From: Belliella baltica DSM 15883
Lineage (GTDB): Bacteria; Bacteroidota; Bacteroidia; Cytophagales; Cyclobacteriaceae
NCBI RefSeq assembly: GCF_000265405.1
Contig: NC_018010.1
Span: 1,240,001-1,304,000, forward strand
DNA: 64,000 bases
Direction of reading: 5' to 3'
Positions within the stretch are counted from its first letter, which is position 1, and each line of letters starts with the position of its first letter. The translations under genes and the position numbers were made by a program. This document shows positions 8,051 through 17,771 of the stretch, in pieces. The notes under the pieces were generated by a model. The model was not told the origin of the DNA and made no database searches. It saw nothing but the letters and a program-made list of their open reading frames with translations.

Positions 8051-8848
8051 ATGATTGACTTAAATCAAATTCTAGATCAGACCAAAAGTATTGCCAAAGA
8101 AGCGGGGGCTTTTATCAGAAAAGAACGGCAACATTTTGATCTAAAAAAGGTAGAAGAGAAAGGATTTAATGACTTAGTTTCTTATGTAGATAAGGAAGCA
8201 GAAAAGATAATTGTAAACAAACTCTCGAAAGTCTTGCCTGAAGCAGGGTTTATCACTGAAGAGGGGACTCGTGAGGAAGAAAATAAAACCTACACTTGGA
8301 TCATTGATCCGCTAGATGGTACGACCAATTTTATTCATGGAATCCCTGTTTTCTGTGTGAGTATTGGTTTGATGAAAGACAATGAAATAGTGCTGGGGGT
8401 AGTGTATGAAGTGAATCTTCATGAATGCTTCTATGCCCTCAAAGGTCATGGAGCTTTCTGCAATGACACGCCAATCCGCGTCAGTGCTGCACCATCTCTT
8501 TCTCAAAGCTTGATTGCTACTGGTTTTCCTTACAGCGCTTTTGCTCAGATTGATGAATACTTAGAAATCATGAAGGTTTTGATGCAAAAATCCCATGGCT
8601 TAAGAAGGCTTGGAAGTGCTGCTGCAGATCTATGCTATGTCGCTTGCGGCAGAATGGATGCGTATTTCGAGTACAACCTCAACTCTTATGATGTAGCGGC
8701 AGGGTCTTTGATTGTACAAGAGGCGGGTGGAGAAGTGACAGATTTCAAAAAAGGCAATGATTTTCTTTTTGGAAGAGAAATTATTGCTGGAAATAAACCT
8801 GTACATGAAGGACTCTGGAAGGAACTTGACCAAATTTGGAATAAATAG
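8051..8848 (+). CDS. Inositol monophosphatase family protein
   Basis: The protein has 265 residues from the ATG at 8051. It has both IMPase signatures: IIDPLDGTTNFIHGIP (Mg2+-binding Asp residues) and the C-terminal NSYDVAAGSLIVQEAGG, plus FITEEGT, the metal-liganding Glu region. The frame is open back to 7955, but those 32 extra residues are low-complexity and outside the family alignment, so the downstream start is preferred. The family hydrolyses inositol phosphates or related sugar phosphates (SuhB, CysQ relatives). Substrate is not decided by sequence alone. Confidence 0.87.
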   Translation: MIDLNQILDQTKSIAKEAGAFIRKERQHFDLKKVEEKGFNDLVSYVDKEAEKIIVNKLSKVLPEAGFITEEGTREEENKTYTWIIDPLDGTTNFIHGIPVFCVSIGLMKDNEIVLGVVYEVNLHECFYALKGHGAFCNDTPIRVSAAPSLSQSLIATGFPYSAFAQIDEYLEIMKVLMQKSHGLRRLGSAAADLCYVACGRMDAYFEYNLNSYDVAAGSLIVQEAGGEVTDFKKGNDFLFGREIIAGNKPVHEGLWKELDQIWNK

Positions 8849-8932
8849 TTTCTGACATCACTCTTTTTCATTAATTGCTTCTCTATTTTCTATCACTTTA
8901 CGTTTAAAGTATTTGGGATTAAAATCTATTTT

Positions 8933-11900
8933 ATGAAAAAGACATTCATTATCATACTGACAGTTTTTGCATTTCTCTTGGTTGCTTTGATAGCAGTACC
9001 GTTTATTTTTAAAGATAAAATCATTGAGCGCATCGACAAAGAAATCGCTCAATCTGTTAATGCACAAGTTCATTACGATTTCAACAATATCAGTTTGAGT
9101 GTTTTCAAGCGCTTTCCTGATGTCAGCGTGACATTGCGTGAATTTGGTATCACAGGAAACCCGCCTTTTCAAAATGATACACTGGTGCACGTGGATCAAC
9201 TTCAAGTAGATTTCAATTTGAGGTCTGTACTTTTTGCTGATACACCTTCGCTATCGGGGATGCATTTGGATGGTGGTAGCATTTATGTGAAGGTGCTCGA
9301 AGATGGACAAGCCAATTATGACATTACGATACCTTCTGAAGAGGTTGCTGAATCTGAAAGCACTTTTGAAATTGGTGTTGACCTGATTGAAGTCAATAAC
9401 CTCAATTTCATATATGACGATAGACAATTGGATTATTTCATGGCTTTAGGAAATGTGCACCTGCTTGGCAAAGGTAACTTTACCGCAGACGTTTACAAAA
9501 TGCCTGTAGAAATGGATGCCTTGATTGCTGATGTAACTTATGAGGGCACAAATTATCTCAGAAATAAAAGCTTTAGAGGGAATACCAATGTGGATGTGGA
9601 CATGGAAAATATGAAGTTTGCATTTTCAGATGGAGAATTTGCAGTCAATGATTTCCTTTTTGATCTCTTTGGTTTTGTTGCCTTGCCCGCTGATGATATT
9701 GAGTTTGATATGGAATTTGCAGGAAAAGACAATACCTTCAAAAGTATCTTATCTCTTGTTCCAGGAATATACTCCGAAAGTTTTGAGGGAATCAAAACTT
9801 CTGGGACTATGGATTTCAATGGGTTTTTCAAAGGAATTTACAATGACAACAGCTTCCCTTCATTTGATATTAATTTGAATGTAGCAGATGGGATGTTCCA
9901 ATACCCTGATTTACCAAAACCTGTAAGCAATATCAATGTGGCCATGAAAGTTGTCAATACAACTGATAATCTGGATTTGACAAAAGTAGATATTTCGGCA
10001 TTTAATATGAATTTTGGAAGCAATCCGATTTCGGGACGCTTGCTACTGGAAAACTTGGTGACTTATGATATTGATGGAAATTTGGTTGGGAAATTAAACT
10101 TGGAAGAATTGACTTCTATTTTTCCAATTGAGGGAATGACGCTGAAAGGTATGCTCGATGTCAATGCTACGGCTAAAGGCAGATACGATTCTGTTGCTAA
10201 TATTATACCGAGCATCGATGCCAAAATGCTCCTCACAAATGGATATGTAAAAAGTGCTGATTATCCTGCTCCAATCGATAAGCTGAATGTCAACGCGAGT
10301 ATCCTGAATACAAGTGGAAATATGAATGACTTCTTGGTCAACCTGAGCAATTTTGGTTTTGAACTGGAAGATGAAAGGATCAATGGTAACATAAGAATTC
10401 AGGATTTTGAATTGTTGAACTGGGATGGTGCTATTGAAGGAACTGTTGATGTGGGGAAAATGATGGCCATTTTTCCTATTGAAAATACCATTATGGAAGG
10501 AAAAATCATCGCAGATCTGAAATCAAAGGGATCTTACAAAGATGTAGAAGAAGGAAGATTCAACAGATTGGATACACGTGGAGAGATGTTGGTGCAGAAA
10601 TTTTATTACACTTCAACAGACTTGCCACAAGGAATTAGGATCAATGATGCAAAAGCAGATTTCACTCCAGAAAGAATCAATTTGACAAAATTTGATGCAC
10701 GGGTTGGCGAAAGTCCACTGACTGCCTCAGGTTTCTTGTCCAATTACATGAATTATTTTTTGAAGGATGATGAAACACTTAAAGGACAGCTTGCATTACA
10801 ATCACCAAAATTCAATGTAAACCAATGGATGGTGGAATCGGGTGATTCAGAAGATTCTGAGTTAACTGTGATTGAATTACCGAAAAACATTGACTTCACG
10901 ATGGATGTTGCTGCAAACGAGGTGCTTTATGACAATTTGAATCTAAAACAAGTAAAGGGCAGTATGACCTTGCGTGAAGGAATCTTGAGCTTCCGCGAAG
11001 CATCTATGGTCACAATGGGCGGTCAAGTCGTTATGAATGGATCGTATGATCCTCGAGATCTGACAGCTCCGAAATTTGATTTTAATTTCAATGTGATTGA
11101 TTTGAGTATTGCAGAGGCATTCAACTCGCTCAATACCGTAAAAGTACTTGCCCCAGTAGCTGAGCACCTGACTGGTAAGTTTTCTACAAGATTTGATTTT
11201 GCAGGACTTTTGGGTCAAGATATGATGCCAATATTGGCTTCCTTAGACGGAAATGGGATATTGAGAATTCTCGATGCGGCATTCAAAGACAGTCCTGTTT
11301 TAAAAGGAGTGACCAGTTTGACCAAATTAAATGATACCAACACAATCCAATTCAAAAACTTGAACCTGCCTATCGACATAGAAGATGGTATGCTAAGTCT
11401 AAGGCCTGTAGATTTGAAACTTTGGGATTACCAAGCCAATGTTCAAGGAAGTACTGGTTTTGATGGATCTATCAATTATCTAATCAACATGCAAGTTCCC
11501 GCTGGTAAATTCGGTTCTCAAGCCAATAATTTGCTAGCGACAATTTCTGGTACAGAAGCTACAGGTTCTACGCTTATTCCAGTTTCGATCAACCTTGGAG
11601 GAACTTATAACAGTCCCAAAATTGGTCTTTCAGGTGAAAATTCCATAGAGAGTTTGCTGACAAATGCTTTAAAATCGAGAGTTAATTCCGAAAAAGAAAA
11701 TCTACAATCAAAAGCGACTGAGCAATTCAAAGCTGCAGAAGATAGCATCAAGAGTGAATTAAAATCCAGGTCAGAAGCACTTCAAGACAGTGCCAAAAAA
11801 GAAGCAGAGAAAAAGGTGTCTGAAACAAAAGATAAAGCCGTGGAAGAAGCCAAAAGTATTCTTCGTGGTGTCTTAGGCAACAAGTCCAGGCCTGTCATCA

Positions 11901-11947
11901 AGCCAGACACCGTGAAGATAGATACTACTAAAACTGGGACTAATTAG
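8933..11947 (+). CDS. AsmA-like outer-membrane biogenesis protein
   Basis: The protein has 1004 residues. An N-terminal membrane anchor (about residues 4-26) is followed by an AsmA N-domain (ISLSVFKRFPDVSVTLREFG) and a long series of beta-rich repeats typical of AsmA/TamB bridge proteins, with an AsmA C-domain around residues 780-900 (GQDMMPILASLDGNGILRI). The last 120 residues form a charged coiled coil rich in Glu, Lys and Ala. Such proteins span the periplasm and are thought to move phospholipid between membranes. It is a single gene, preceded by a tentative promoter near 8875-8906. Confidence 0.85.
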   Translation: MKKTFIIILTVFAFLLVALIAVPFIFKDKIIERIDKEIAQSVNAQVHYDFNNISLSVFKRFPDVSVTLREFGITGNPPFQNDTLVHVDQLQVDFNLRSVLFADTPSLSGMHLDGGSIYVKVLEDGQANYDITIPSEEVAESESTFEIGVDLIEVNNLNFIYDDRQLDYFMALGNVHLLGKGNFTADVYKMPVEMDALIADVTYEGTNYLRNKSFRGNTNVDVDMENMKFAFSDGEFAVNDFLFDLFGFVALPADDIEFDMEFAGKDNTFKSILSLVPGIYSESFEGIKTSGTMDFNGFFKGIYNDNSFPSFDINLNVADGMFQYPDLPKPVSNINVAMKVVNTTDNLDLTKVDISAFNMNFGSNPISGRLLLENLVTYDIDGNLVGKLNLEELTSIFPIEGMTLKGMLDVNATAKGRYDSVANIIPSIDAKMLLTNGYVKSADYPAPIDKLNVNASILNTSGNMNDFLVNLSNFGFELEDERINGNIRIQDFELLNWDGAIEGTVDVGKMMAIFPIENTIMEGKIIADLKSKGSYKDVEEGRFNRLDTRGEMLVQKFYYTSTDLPQGIRINDAKADFTPERINLTKFDARVGESPLTASGFLSNYMNYFLKDDETLKGQLALQSPKFNVNQWMVESGDSEDSELTVIELPKNIDFTMDVAANEVLYDNLNLKQVKGSMTLREGILSFREASMVTMGGQVVMNGSYDPRDLTAPKFDFNFNVIDLSIAEAFNSLNTVKVLAPVAEHLTGKFSTRFDFAGLLGQDMMPILASLDGNGILRILDAAFKDSPVLKGVTSLTKLNDTNTIQFKNLNLPIDIEDGMLSLRPVDLKLWDYQANVQGSTGFDGSINYLINMQVPAGKFGSQANNLLATISGTEATGSTLIPVSINLGGTYNSPKIGLSGENSIESLLTNALKSRVNSEKENLQSKATEQFKAAEDSIKSELKSRSEALQDSAKKEAEKKVSETKDKAVEEAKSILRGVLGNKSRPVIKPDTVKIDTTKTGTN

Positions 11948-12000
11948 AGAAGAGCTCGCTAAGGATGCGAAGGTTCTTTTGTTTTAAGGTTTGAAAGTAT

Positions 12001-12023
12001 GAGTCCCCTCCTAAAACTATGTT
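12001..12023 (+). repeat. Terminal inverted repeat, left end of the IS1182-like element
   Basis: It pairs with the reverse complement of 13805-13827, with four or so mismatches over 23 positions. The left end lies on the transposase stop-codon side. Confidence 0.85.
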
Positions 12024-13694
12024 TCAGGAGAAAGCTGACAATTTAATATTTAGGTAAATTTGAGTTATAGTCCTGATCTTTGTTTTTATTTCAAAGATTT
12101 TGGATTTAATCTTTGTTGTGGTGGTCTCTGCAAAACAAATTTGAGCAAATATCACCTTCAAAAGGTCACTATCGGCATTGTTTTTCACATGTTTTGCAAT
12201 TCTGGCAAAGTTGACCCATAAACATCGGATGTTTGCCCACATTTTATGCCTGATCAGCCCTCTATATCTTGTTTTGTCATTTGTATAGTGATAACCTAAC
12301 TGGAAAATGGTGGCTTCTACGTTGTTTCGAATATTGAGTACTTCTTGAGGAATACTTTCTATTTTCTTTCTCAACGTGCATGCTTTTATTTCCTTATCAG
12401 TAAAATATCTGTAGTGTTCTGTTGTTTTGACCCTCCATTTCTGGGTGTCTTTCATCTTTAAAGCTTCTTGCTGAATCCCTGTTTTCAGGTCTTTTACAGT
12501 CAAAATCCCATTTTCATCCAACTCCAGATCATATCTTCCTTTTGGTCCCTGAATCGCATTTAGGATAAGTTCTGCATTTTTGCTGCTTACAAAATCCTGA
12601 TTAGATGGGCTGTGGTAAGCTCCGTCAGCATGGACGTTCTCTACTTGATCACAAAACAATTCTTTAGCCTGAATAATAGCTTTTTCAAGAAAGGTATTGT
12701 CGGCAGCATCTGCTTTCTTCACCTCAACTCCACTGATCAGGTTCAGGCCTCCCTTGTCACAACTCTCGGTTACGTTTACGCTATACCCTTTTACCTGATT
12801 GCCGTCCTTGTTTCTGTAGTGACAGTCTGTGTCGTGTGGAGACTGGATTGAGTCTGAACTTATAGACTCCTTTGGCTTTGGTATGACAATTTTATGTTCA
12901 TCCACATCAAACTGCTCCTCAAAAAGCCTGGAAAGTATGGTATAATAATCATTGGACAATTCCCGATAGACATCCAGAAGTCTGAAAATCAATACTCCCA
13001 AGTCTATCAGCTTTATTTTGACTTCTTCACCTGAACAGCGATAAACCACTTTATTACCTTTTTCGGCAAGCAGACTTTTTACCAACTCCATCTCAGATTG
13101 AGATAAAGCTGTTTCAAGTTTTGTGAAGTCTGCTTTGGAACAGAACAGCTGGACTGTTTCATGGATCAGTTCATACCGACTCAACCAGGCTATGTTGCTT
13201 CCAAGGAGTTTACTGTCCATTCGTATACTTCTGCCACTCACATGAAAATCTTTTGCCTGTCCTTTGGTGACAGATGCAAATGTCTGTTCCAACAAATTTG
13301 GATTCCCATCCCTTTCATGATCGACTATACGCTTTCGGAATAGGTAATAGGTCGATTCGGAGGGAATTGGATCATCCATATTGACCAGGCCCAAAGCCCT
13401 TCTGACCAAAAGATTAAACCTACATTGTTCAAAAAGCTGAGAATCGCTCCACCGATTGGCCTCTTTCAGGATCATCATGGCTACCATAATTCTGACCGAA
13501 GCATTGGGGCTTCCAGTTTCCTTTGAATACAAAACCTCAAATAAAGACTCCTCAACCCTTAATGTCACCTGATTCTTAAATAAATTATGCCAAGCTCCAT
13601 TCTCCTCGTAGAAGCGCTCCGAACGATCTGTAAGAAAGGAATTGGGGTTGCTAAACACGCTTAATTGAGCTTTTTCTGAAGTTTTTTTGAACAT
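12024..13694 (-). CDS. IS1182-family DDE transposase
   Basis: The protein has 556 residues. An N-terminal DUF772-like region (FLTDRSERFYEENGAWHNLF through SESTYYLFRKRIVDH) precedes the DDE catalytic core: first Asp in SIRMDSKLLGSN, second in NVHADGAYHSPSN and Glu in NNVEATIFQLGYH, then the characteristic YRGLIRHKMWANIRCLWVNF tail. It is full length and uninterrupted, so probably functional. The stop codon lies immediately inside the left terminal repeat. Confidence 0.92.
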   Translation of the reverse strand: MFKKTSEKAQLSVFSNPNSFLTDRSERFYEENGAWHNLFKNQVTLRVEESLFEVLYSKETGSPNASVRIMVAMMILKEANRWSDSQLFEQCRFNLLVRRALGLVNMDDPIPSESTYYLFRKRIVDHERDGNPNLLEQTFASVTKGQAKDFHVSGRSIRMDSKLLGSNIAWLSRYELIHETVQLFCSKADFTKLETALSQSEMELVKSLLAEKGNKVVYRCSGEEVKIKLIDLGVLIFRLLDVYRELSNDYYTILSRLFEEQFDVDEHKIVIPKPKESISSDSIQSPHDTDCHYRNKDGNQVKGYSVNVTESCDKGGLNLISGVEVKKADAADNTFLEKAIIQAKELFCDQVENVHADGAYHSPSNQDFVSSKNAELILNAIQGPKGRYDLELDENGILTVKDLKTGIQQEALKMKDTQKWRVKTTEHYRYFTDKEIKACTLRKKIESIPQEVLNIRNNVEATIFQLGYHYTNDKTRYRGLIRHKMWANIRCLWVNFARIAKHVKNNADSDLLKVIFAQICFAETTTTKIKSKIFEIKTKIRTITQIYLNIKLSAFS

Positions 13695-13804
13695 CTATTT
13701 ATACTTTAACTATCTGTAATATAGCTATTTATAACATAATAAACCAGCATGTAACAGAAAGAAAATCAAGGCTTTTAACCATTCTTTTTCAAGTAATTTT
13801 AGCT

Positions 13805-13827
13805 TAAATACTTTTCGGAGTGGACTC
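13805..13827 (-). repeat. Terminal inverted repeat, right end of the IS1182-like element
   Basis: The inverted copy is about 110 bp upstream of the transposase start. It is followed directly by AAAGTAT, the second target-duplication copy. Confidence 0.85.
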
Positions 13828-13910
13828 AAAGTATGAATGTTTTAAAGTTGTGAGGATAGCTTTATTAACATTGGGTTTCAGTTATGACCCCGAAGGTTAT
13901 CGATTTATTT

Positions 13911-14053
13911 CCTCTGCGCTTCTTAGCGTTTCTCCGAGGCAAAAATATTTAATCCACAGAGGTTCGCAAAGGAACGCGGAGGGGATTTTTGAAATACATA
14001 ATCAAAACTTTTCTTTTTGCGACCTTTGCACCTCAGCGCCCCTTAGCGAGAAC
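13911..14053. repeat. Dispersed CCTCTGCG/TTAGCG palindromic repeat
   Basis: Two arms, 13911-13939 and 13954-13982, are inverted copies of each other with 20 of 29 positions matching (CCTCTGCGCTTCTTAGCG against the complement of CAAAGGAACGCGGAGG). A third related unit, TTTGCGACCTTTGCACCTC with AGCGCCCCTTAGCG, lies at 14017-14050. It is GC-rich against an AT-rich background and non-coding. Similar CCTCTGCG-TTTGCG repeats are scattered through many bacterial genomes, from memory. Short open frames over it are artefacts. Confidence 0.6.
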
Positions 14054-14056
14054 CTT

Positions 14057-14962
14057 TTACCCTAGAATAAAATACCAGATACCAATAGTCACAAATGACA
14101 ATGGAATGCCTAATCCGACCAATAGCGAGGCTAATTTGGGTTCTAAATTGTGCGAAATGGCGATGATAGAACCCGTGATCATTGGGGCCATGGCTGTTTC
14201 GATGACGGAAACCTTGAACACAAAATCATCCAATCGAAAAATAAATCCAAAAAGGACAAAGATCACTGCCGGAATCAACACCAACTTATAGCCTAAGCCT
14301 AGCCAAAGGTATTTCGAGCGTATAGCATTTCCATTTACTTTGATTTGAAGCCCAACAGCAATAAGCGCCACAGGGGTAAGGGTTTTTGTTACTAAATCAA
14401 AAACAGCAGAGATCCCAGCAGAAAATTGAAAACCTGAAAAATTGAGCATAAAGGCAATTATGAAAAATATAAAAGGAGGAAATGTTAAAATCTTTCTCGT
14501 TATATCCCGCTTTCGTTTTTTCTCATCTGAATAAATAGAAGCCACGACGATCGCAACACTGCTGACAAGAATAAAGGATCCTGCCTGATCGATCAACAAG
14601 GCTATTTTCAGTGCTTCTTCTCCATAAAGTGCTCGGACGATAGGAAAACCCACAAAAGAAGTATTTGCTAATCCTGCGGTGATGATTAGACAGCCCGTAA
14701 GAGATTTTTTCCAATTGAGTTGTTTGCCCAAAGTGCCAAAAAGCAACCAAGAAAGTCCAAAACTTATCCACGCAATGGAAATAGGCCAAAGCAAAGACAG
14801 CTCTAATTCAATTTCAGGGATATATTTCAAGGCTAAAATGGGCAACACCACATAGATCAGGTATTTGTTGAGATACTGCGCTGTACTAAAAGGGACTTGC
14901 CTTACAAACTGCAGCCCAATGCCCACAACTAGGAAAATAACGACGATGATAAGGTTTGTCAT
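14057..14962 (-). CDS. AEC-family permease (auxin efflux carrier type)
   Basis: The protein has 301 residues and about ten transmembrane helices in the 5+5 inverted-repeat layout of the AEC/bile-acid transporter superfamily. It has the central ANTSFVGFPIVRALYGEEA motif and a C-terminal IETAMAPMITGSIIA segment typical of bacterial Mem_trans proteins. Members export or import organic anions such as malate or malonate; the substrate here is unknown. It is a single gene on the minus strand, ending just after the dispersed repeat. Confidence 0.85.
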   Translation of the reverse strand: MTNLIIVVIFLVVGIGLQFVRQVPFSTAQYLNKYLIYVVLPILALKYIPEIELELSLLWPISIAWISFGLSWLLFGTLGKQLNWKKSLTGCLIITAGLANTSFVGFPIVRALYGEEALKIALLIDQAGSFILVSSVAIVVASIYSDEKKRKRDITRKILTFPPFIFFIIAFMLNFSGFQFSAGISAVFDLVTKTLTPVALIAVGLQIKVNGNAIRSKYLWLGLGYKLVLIPAVIFVLFGFIFRLDDFVFKVSVIETAMAPMITGSIIAISHNLEPKLASLLVGLGIPLSFVTIGIWYFILG

Positions 14963-15056
14963 AAGCAGAATTCCCCGAAAGTTAACACAATCGTAATTTG
15001 GTTTTAATCAATAAGTTGATTTTTTTGATTTGATTTGGGTTCAAAATAAGACAGTT

Positions 15057-15287
15057 ATGACTAAACTAATACCCATAGAAATCGAAGGACAGAAGCTTGT
15101 GCAACTATCCCAACTGACCATAGATCAGGCGAATGACTTGAGAAGTTGGTTGCCATCTGATGGATTGAAAAAAGGCCAATTACATGGAGTGGAATTGCAG
15201 GATTGTCTTTCATTTGAGACTTACGAATACTGGTTCAAAACCAATCATGTTTTGTCAAAAGCTTACGAGACCATTTTGGATTTTTAG
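15057..15287 (+). CDS. Small hypothetical protein
   Basis: A 76-residue soluble protein from the ATG at 15057 (a GTG-free upstream extension to 15030 is possible but unlikely). It is mildly acidic, with no membrane segment or signal peptide and no family I recognise. Its stop codon overlaps the stop of the convergent gene on the other strand. The compact gene packing supports it being real. Confidence 0.6.
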   Translation: MTKLIPIEIEGQKLVQLSQLTIDQANDLRSWLPSDGLKKGQLHGVELQDCLSFETYEYWFKTNHVLSKAYETILDF

Positions 15288-15658
15288 ATCATCCCAAAAG
15301 TCTTCCTCTTTTCGGCGAAATAGACTTCGAGGTGATTATATATCAGACTTTCCGCTAGCGGAATTCCTGATAAAGTCAATTCAATATTTCCTTGTGCACT
15401 TTTTGGATCAACATCCATCGTCTCTGTCATAAAAATCAGCTCTTGAAGCGTCAGTGGCTGATCAGATTTTTCGGGATTCAGTTTAATTTCATTTCCATAA
15501 AAATCCACCGCTTCATAGTAATACACACCATCCAAGGCATTTGCATAAATGCTGATTTCCTCTCCCCACTGACTTTCGGGATAACTCAGCTTACAAAGCA
15601 AAGTATTCGGCCCCGTGCCATTGAAATAGCTTTCTGGTCTATAATTAAAATTGATCAC
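15284..15658 (-). CDS. Hypothetical protein, convergent with the preceding gene
   Basis: A 124-residue acidic soluble protein, mostly beta-strand by eye (NFNYRPESYFNGTGPNTLL near the start), without signal peptide or metal motifs. No family is recognised. The two stops share bases 15284-15287 (TTAG). The content suggests a small cytoplasmic protein; nothing further can be said. Confidence 0.6.
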   Translation of the reverse strand: MINFNYRPESYFNGTGPNTLLCKLSYPESQWGEEISIYANALDGVYYYEAVDFYGNEIKLNPEKSDQPLTLQELIFMTETMDVDPKSAQGNIELTLSGIPLAESLIYNHLEVYFAEKRKTFGMI

Positions 15659-16024
15659 GCAGTAAAATTAGGGATAATTGATAAAAGAACTAGGCGTCTT
15701 TCAAATGTTATTCTTAAGTCGCGTTTGATGTAAAAGTGGCTATATAGGATTGAAATATAAATACTTGATTATCATTGTATACAATAAGTATATTATTATC
15801 ATTGAAAAATAATATCACTGAATATCAACTACTTATGAATTAGCGAAAAAAAATAGTTTAAAACTTGCATTATTTACTAATGACTTGTTATTATTGATAA
15901 TCAGATCATTACAGAAAGAACTGCGCAGGGATTTTTTAGGTCGGGTGAGTTTAATTATGTTTTATTTAACTAAATAATTGACAAAACGAGAAAAATCTTA
16001 ATTCTATATTACATCCTATAATTT
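15659..16024. other. AT-rich intergenic region with ATTGTATACAAT palindrome
   Basis: No gene is seen in this 366-bp stretch. It contains a perfect 12-bp palindrome at 15774-15785 and two copies of ATTATCATTG (15768-15777 and 15795-15804) flanking it, which could be an operator for the following lipoprotein gene. A TTGACA at 15978 lacks a convincing partner box. Confidence 0.4.
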
Positions 16025-17212
16025 ATGAAAGATTTTGGAACACTTATCACTGTTTTGATTTTAACGATTTTTTTAAATTCTTGTCATACCAAAGATCGAT
16101 CGAATGAAAATTCCATTGTAATTGATCCTATGTTAGCTTCTGAGTTTGTGCCGTTATCTGAATTTGTAGATGATGTACAGTTTATTAAGTTAGAAACATC
16201 AGAAGAGTCAATTATATTAAATGCAAAGGAAATTATTATAAAAGACAATTTTATCTATGTAATTGATATCACATTAAAAGCTGTTTTAATTTTTGATAAA
16301 AAGGGGAAATTTATTTCAAAGCTAAACAAACTAGGAGAAGGTCCAGATCAATATCGAAATCTAGGACCTGTATTTGTTTCTGATGATGAATCTACAATTG
16401 AAGTGATTGAATTAATGGGTAGTAAATCAAAGAAACTGATTTACTCAATTCCAGATTTTGAATTATTAGACGTAAGCTCTTTTGATACACCTTTTTCGAA
16501 TTCTTGGAGAAAAAATGGTGATTTGTATTATTTTTCAGCTCAACAAATAGAGAATTATGTAAATAATGAGCCGACTAATGCAGCAATTATTATCAGGAAT
16601 GATAACAATCAACTCAGTGCTTTATTTCCAAAGAATATTGAAAAAGGCGGCTCAGGTTTTTCACCTTTTACCGAAAGCTTCACTCAAAATGAGTTAAATG
16701 AAACTTTCATCTCCTTGATGTACGATAATACGTTTTATCAATTGAAAAATAAAGAAGCTATACCCCTGATGTCAGTAGATTTTGGATCTTATGCTATAGA
16801 TCATTCAATCGGAACATTGTCTCTCGAAAGACAAATGGAATATTTAAGTGCAGAAATAGAGGGTAAAGCTTCTTTTCCTGTTTTGAATTTTCACAACTCT
16901 AGATTCACAGCATTTTCATATTATTACAAACAAAATGGTGAAAATCTTCTCCATCAATACATAAAATTTAATCAAAATGGAAAAATCTATCACACAAAGT
17001 CTTTTTTAAACGATTTTACTACTTTTCCGAATGAAGTTTATCTAAGTTCTTACTTTTTAGCTATCAACCATGAAATCGTATATAAAGATTTTTTGGTGGA
17101 TATCATTCTGCCTTGGTACAGCCTCAATGGGGAAAAAGAAATGGAAGTTGAGGGATTGGGATTGATTCAGGCTGAAGACAATCCGATTGTGATGTTAATG
17201 AAGTTGAAATAA
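16025..17212 (+). CDS. 6-bladed beta-propeller lipoprotein
   Basis: The protein has 395 residues, with a lipoprotein signal peptide ending LNSC (Cys20). It then has repeated propeller strands starting with FVDDVQFIKLETSEESII, the hallmark opening of the Bacteroidota 6-bladed beta-propeller (DUF4934-type) family, and IYVIDITLKAVLIFDKKGKF. The LGEGPDQYRNLG turn is also family-typical. Such proteins are surface or periplasmic lipoproteins of unknown ligand, often near polysaccharide or nutrient uptake genes. A second propeller-like lipoprotein of a different family lies at 20460. Confidence 0.83.
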   Translation: MKDFGTLITVLILTIFLNSCHTKDRSNENSIVIDPMLASEFVPLSEFVDDVQFIKLETSEESIILNAKEIIIKDNFIYVIDITLKAVLIFDKKGKFISKLNKLGEGPDQYRNLGPVFVSDDESTIEVIELMGSKSKKLIYSIPDFELLDVSSFDTPFSNSWRKNGDLYYFSAQQIENYVNNEPTNAAIIIRNDNNQLSALFPKNIEKGGSGFSPFTESFTQNELNETFISLMYDNTFYQLKNKEAIPLMSVDFGSYAIDHSIGTLSLERQMEYLSAEIEGKASFPVLNFHNSRFTAFSYYYKQNGENLLHQYIKFNQNGKIYHTKSFLNDFTTFPNEVYLSSYFLAINHEIVYKDFLVDIILPWYSLNGEKEMEVEGLGLIQAEDNPIVMLMKLK

Positions 17213-17330
17213 ATCCACCACCCAAACCCCAAAATCCCCTCAAAAAGTAATTCTATAAAAGTCAACTCAACTTTCTTCGCTATATTCGCAACCAAACAGC
17301 AAGTATCTAGTTTGAAGATTATTGTAAAGC

Positions 17331-17693
17331 GTGAGTCAGTTTAGAAACATATTACCGCTGTTTAGCCATTTCTGTTTGGCGTTGTTGCTAAGTGTCTTAG
17401 CGAACGGGGTATTCTTTTTTCACTCCCATGAGCTTGACAATGGCCGAATCATCACACACGCTCACCCGCTATTGACAGAGGAGCAGCAGGAATTGCCAGA
17501 TCATGGTCACACGGAAGAAGAACTGATTTACCTAGATCTGATTTCACATGCGGAATATTTCGTTTTTGATTATCAATTTGACTTCCAAGCTCTTGATTTT
17601 TCAAGAACTTCTGCTGATACATTTGTAAAAGCAATAGAATCTTTTGTAGAAATAGAATTCGGATTTGAGCACAGAGGGCCTCCTAGTATCTAA
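17331..17693 (+). CDS. Small His-rich secreted protein (putative metal-binding)
   Basis: The protein has 120 residues from a GTG start. It has a hydrophobic export segment (about residues 10-30), then FFHSHELDNGRIITHAHPLL and DHGHTEEEL, which is a dense cluster of His, Asp and Glu suitable for Zn2+ or Cu2+ binding. Similar small His-rich proteins lie directly upstream of TonB receptors in Bacteroidota, as far as I recall. It ends 79 bp before the TonB receptor and is probably co-transcribed. The metal-binding role is inference. Confidence 0.7.
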   Translation: MSQFRNILPLFSHFCLALLLSVLANGVFFFHSHELDNGRIITHAHPLLTEEQQELPDHGHTEEELIYLDLISHAEYFVFDYQFDFQALDFSRTSADTFVKAIESFVEIEFGFEHRGPPSI

Positions 17694-17771
17694 TTTTTTC
17701 TGAATTGAATCACCTTTGTCTTCCAGATAAAGTGAGGACTTACTTTATTTTCCCAAATTAAAATCAACGCA

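Larger units (their letters stand above)
12001..13827 (-). mobile_element. IS1182-like insertion sequence, intact, 1827 bp
   Basis: The terminal inverted repeats are GAGTCCCCTCCTAAAACTAT at 12001 and the inverted GAGTCCACTCCGAAAAGTAT ending at 13827. AAAGTAT occurs directly outside both ends (11994-12000 and 13828-13834), a clean 7-bp target duplication. One long transposase gene fills the element on the minus strand. Removing the element and one duplication copy rejoins a plausible intergenic sequence, so it disrupts no coding frame. Confidence 0.9.

Noticed and set aside
13820..14291. Two overlapping open frames on the plus strand
   Set aside because: They run over the palindromic repeat and antisense to the AEC permease gene.
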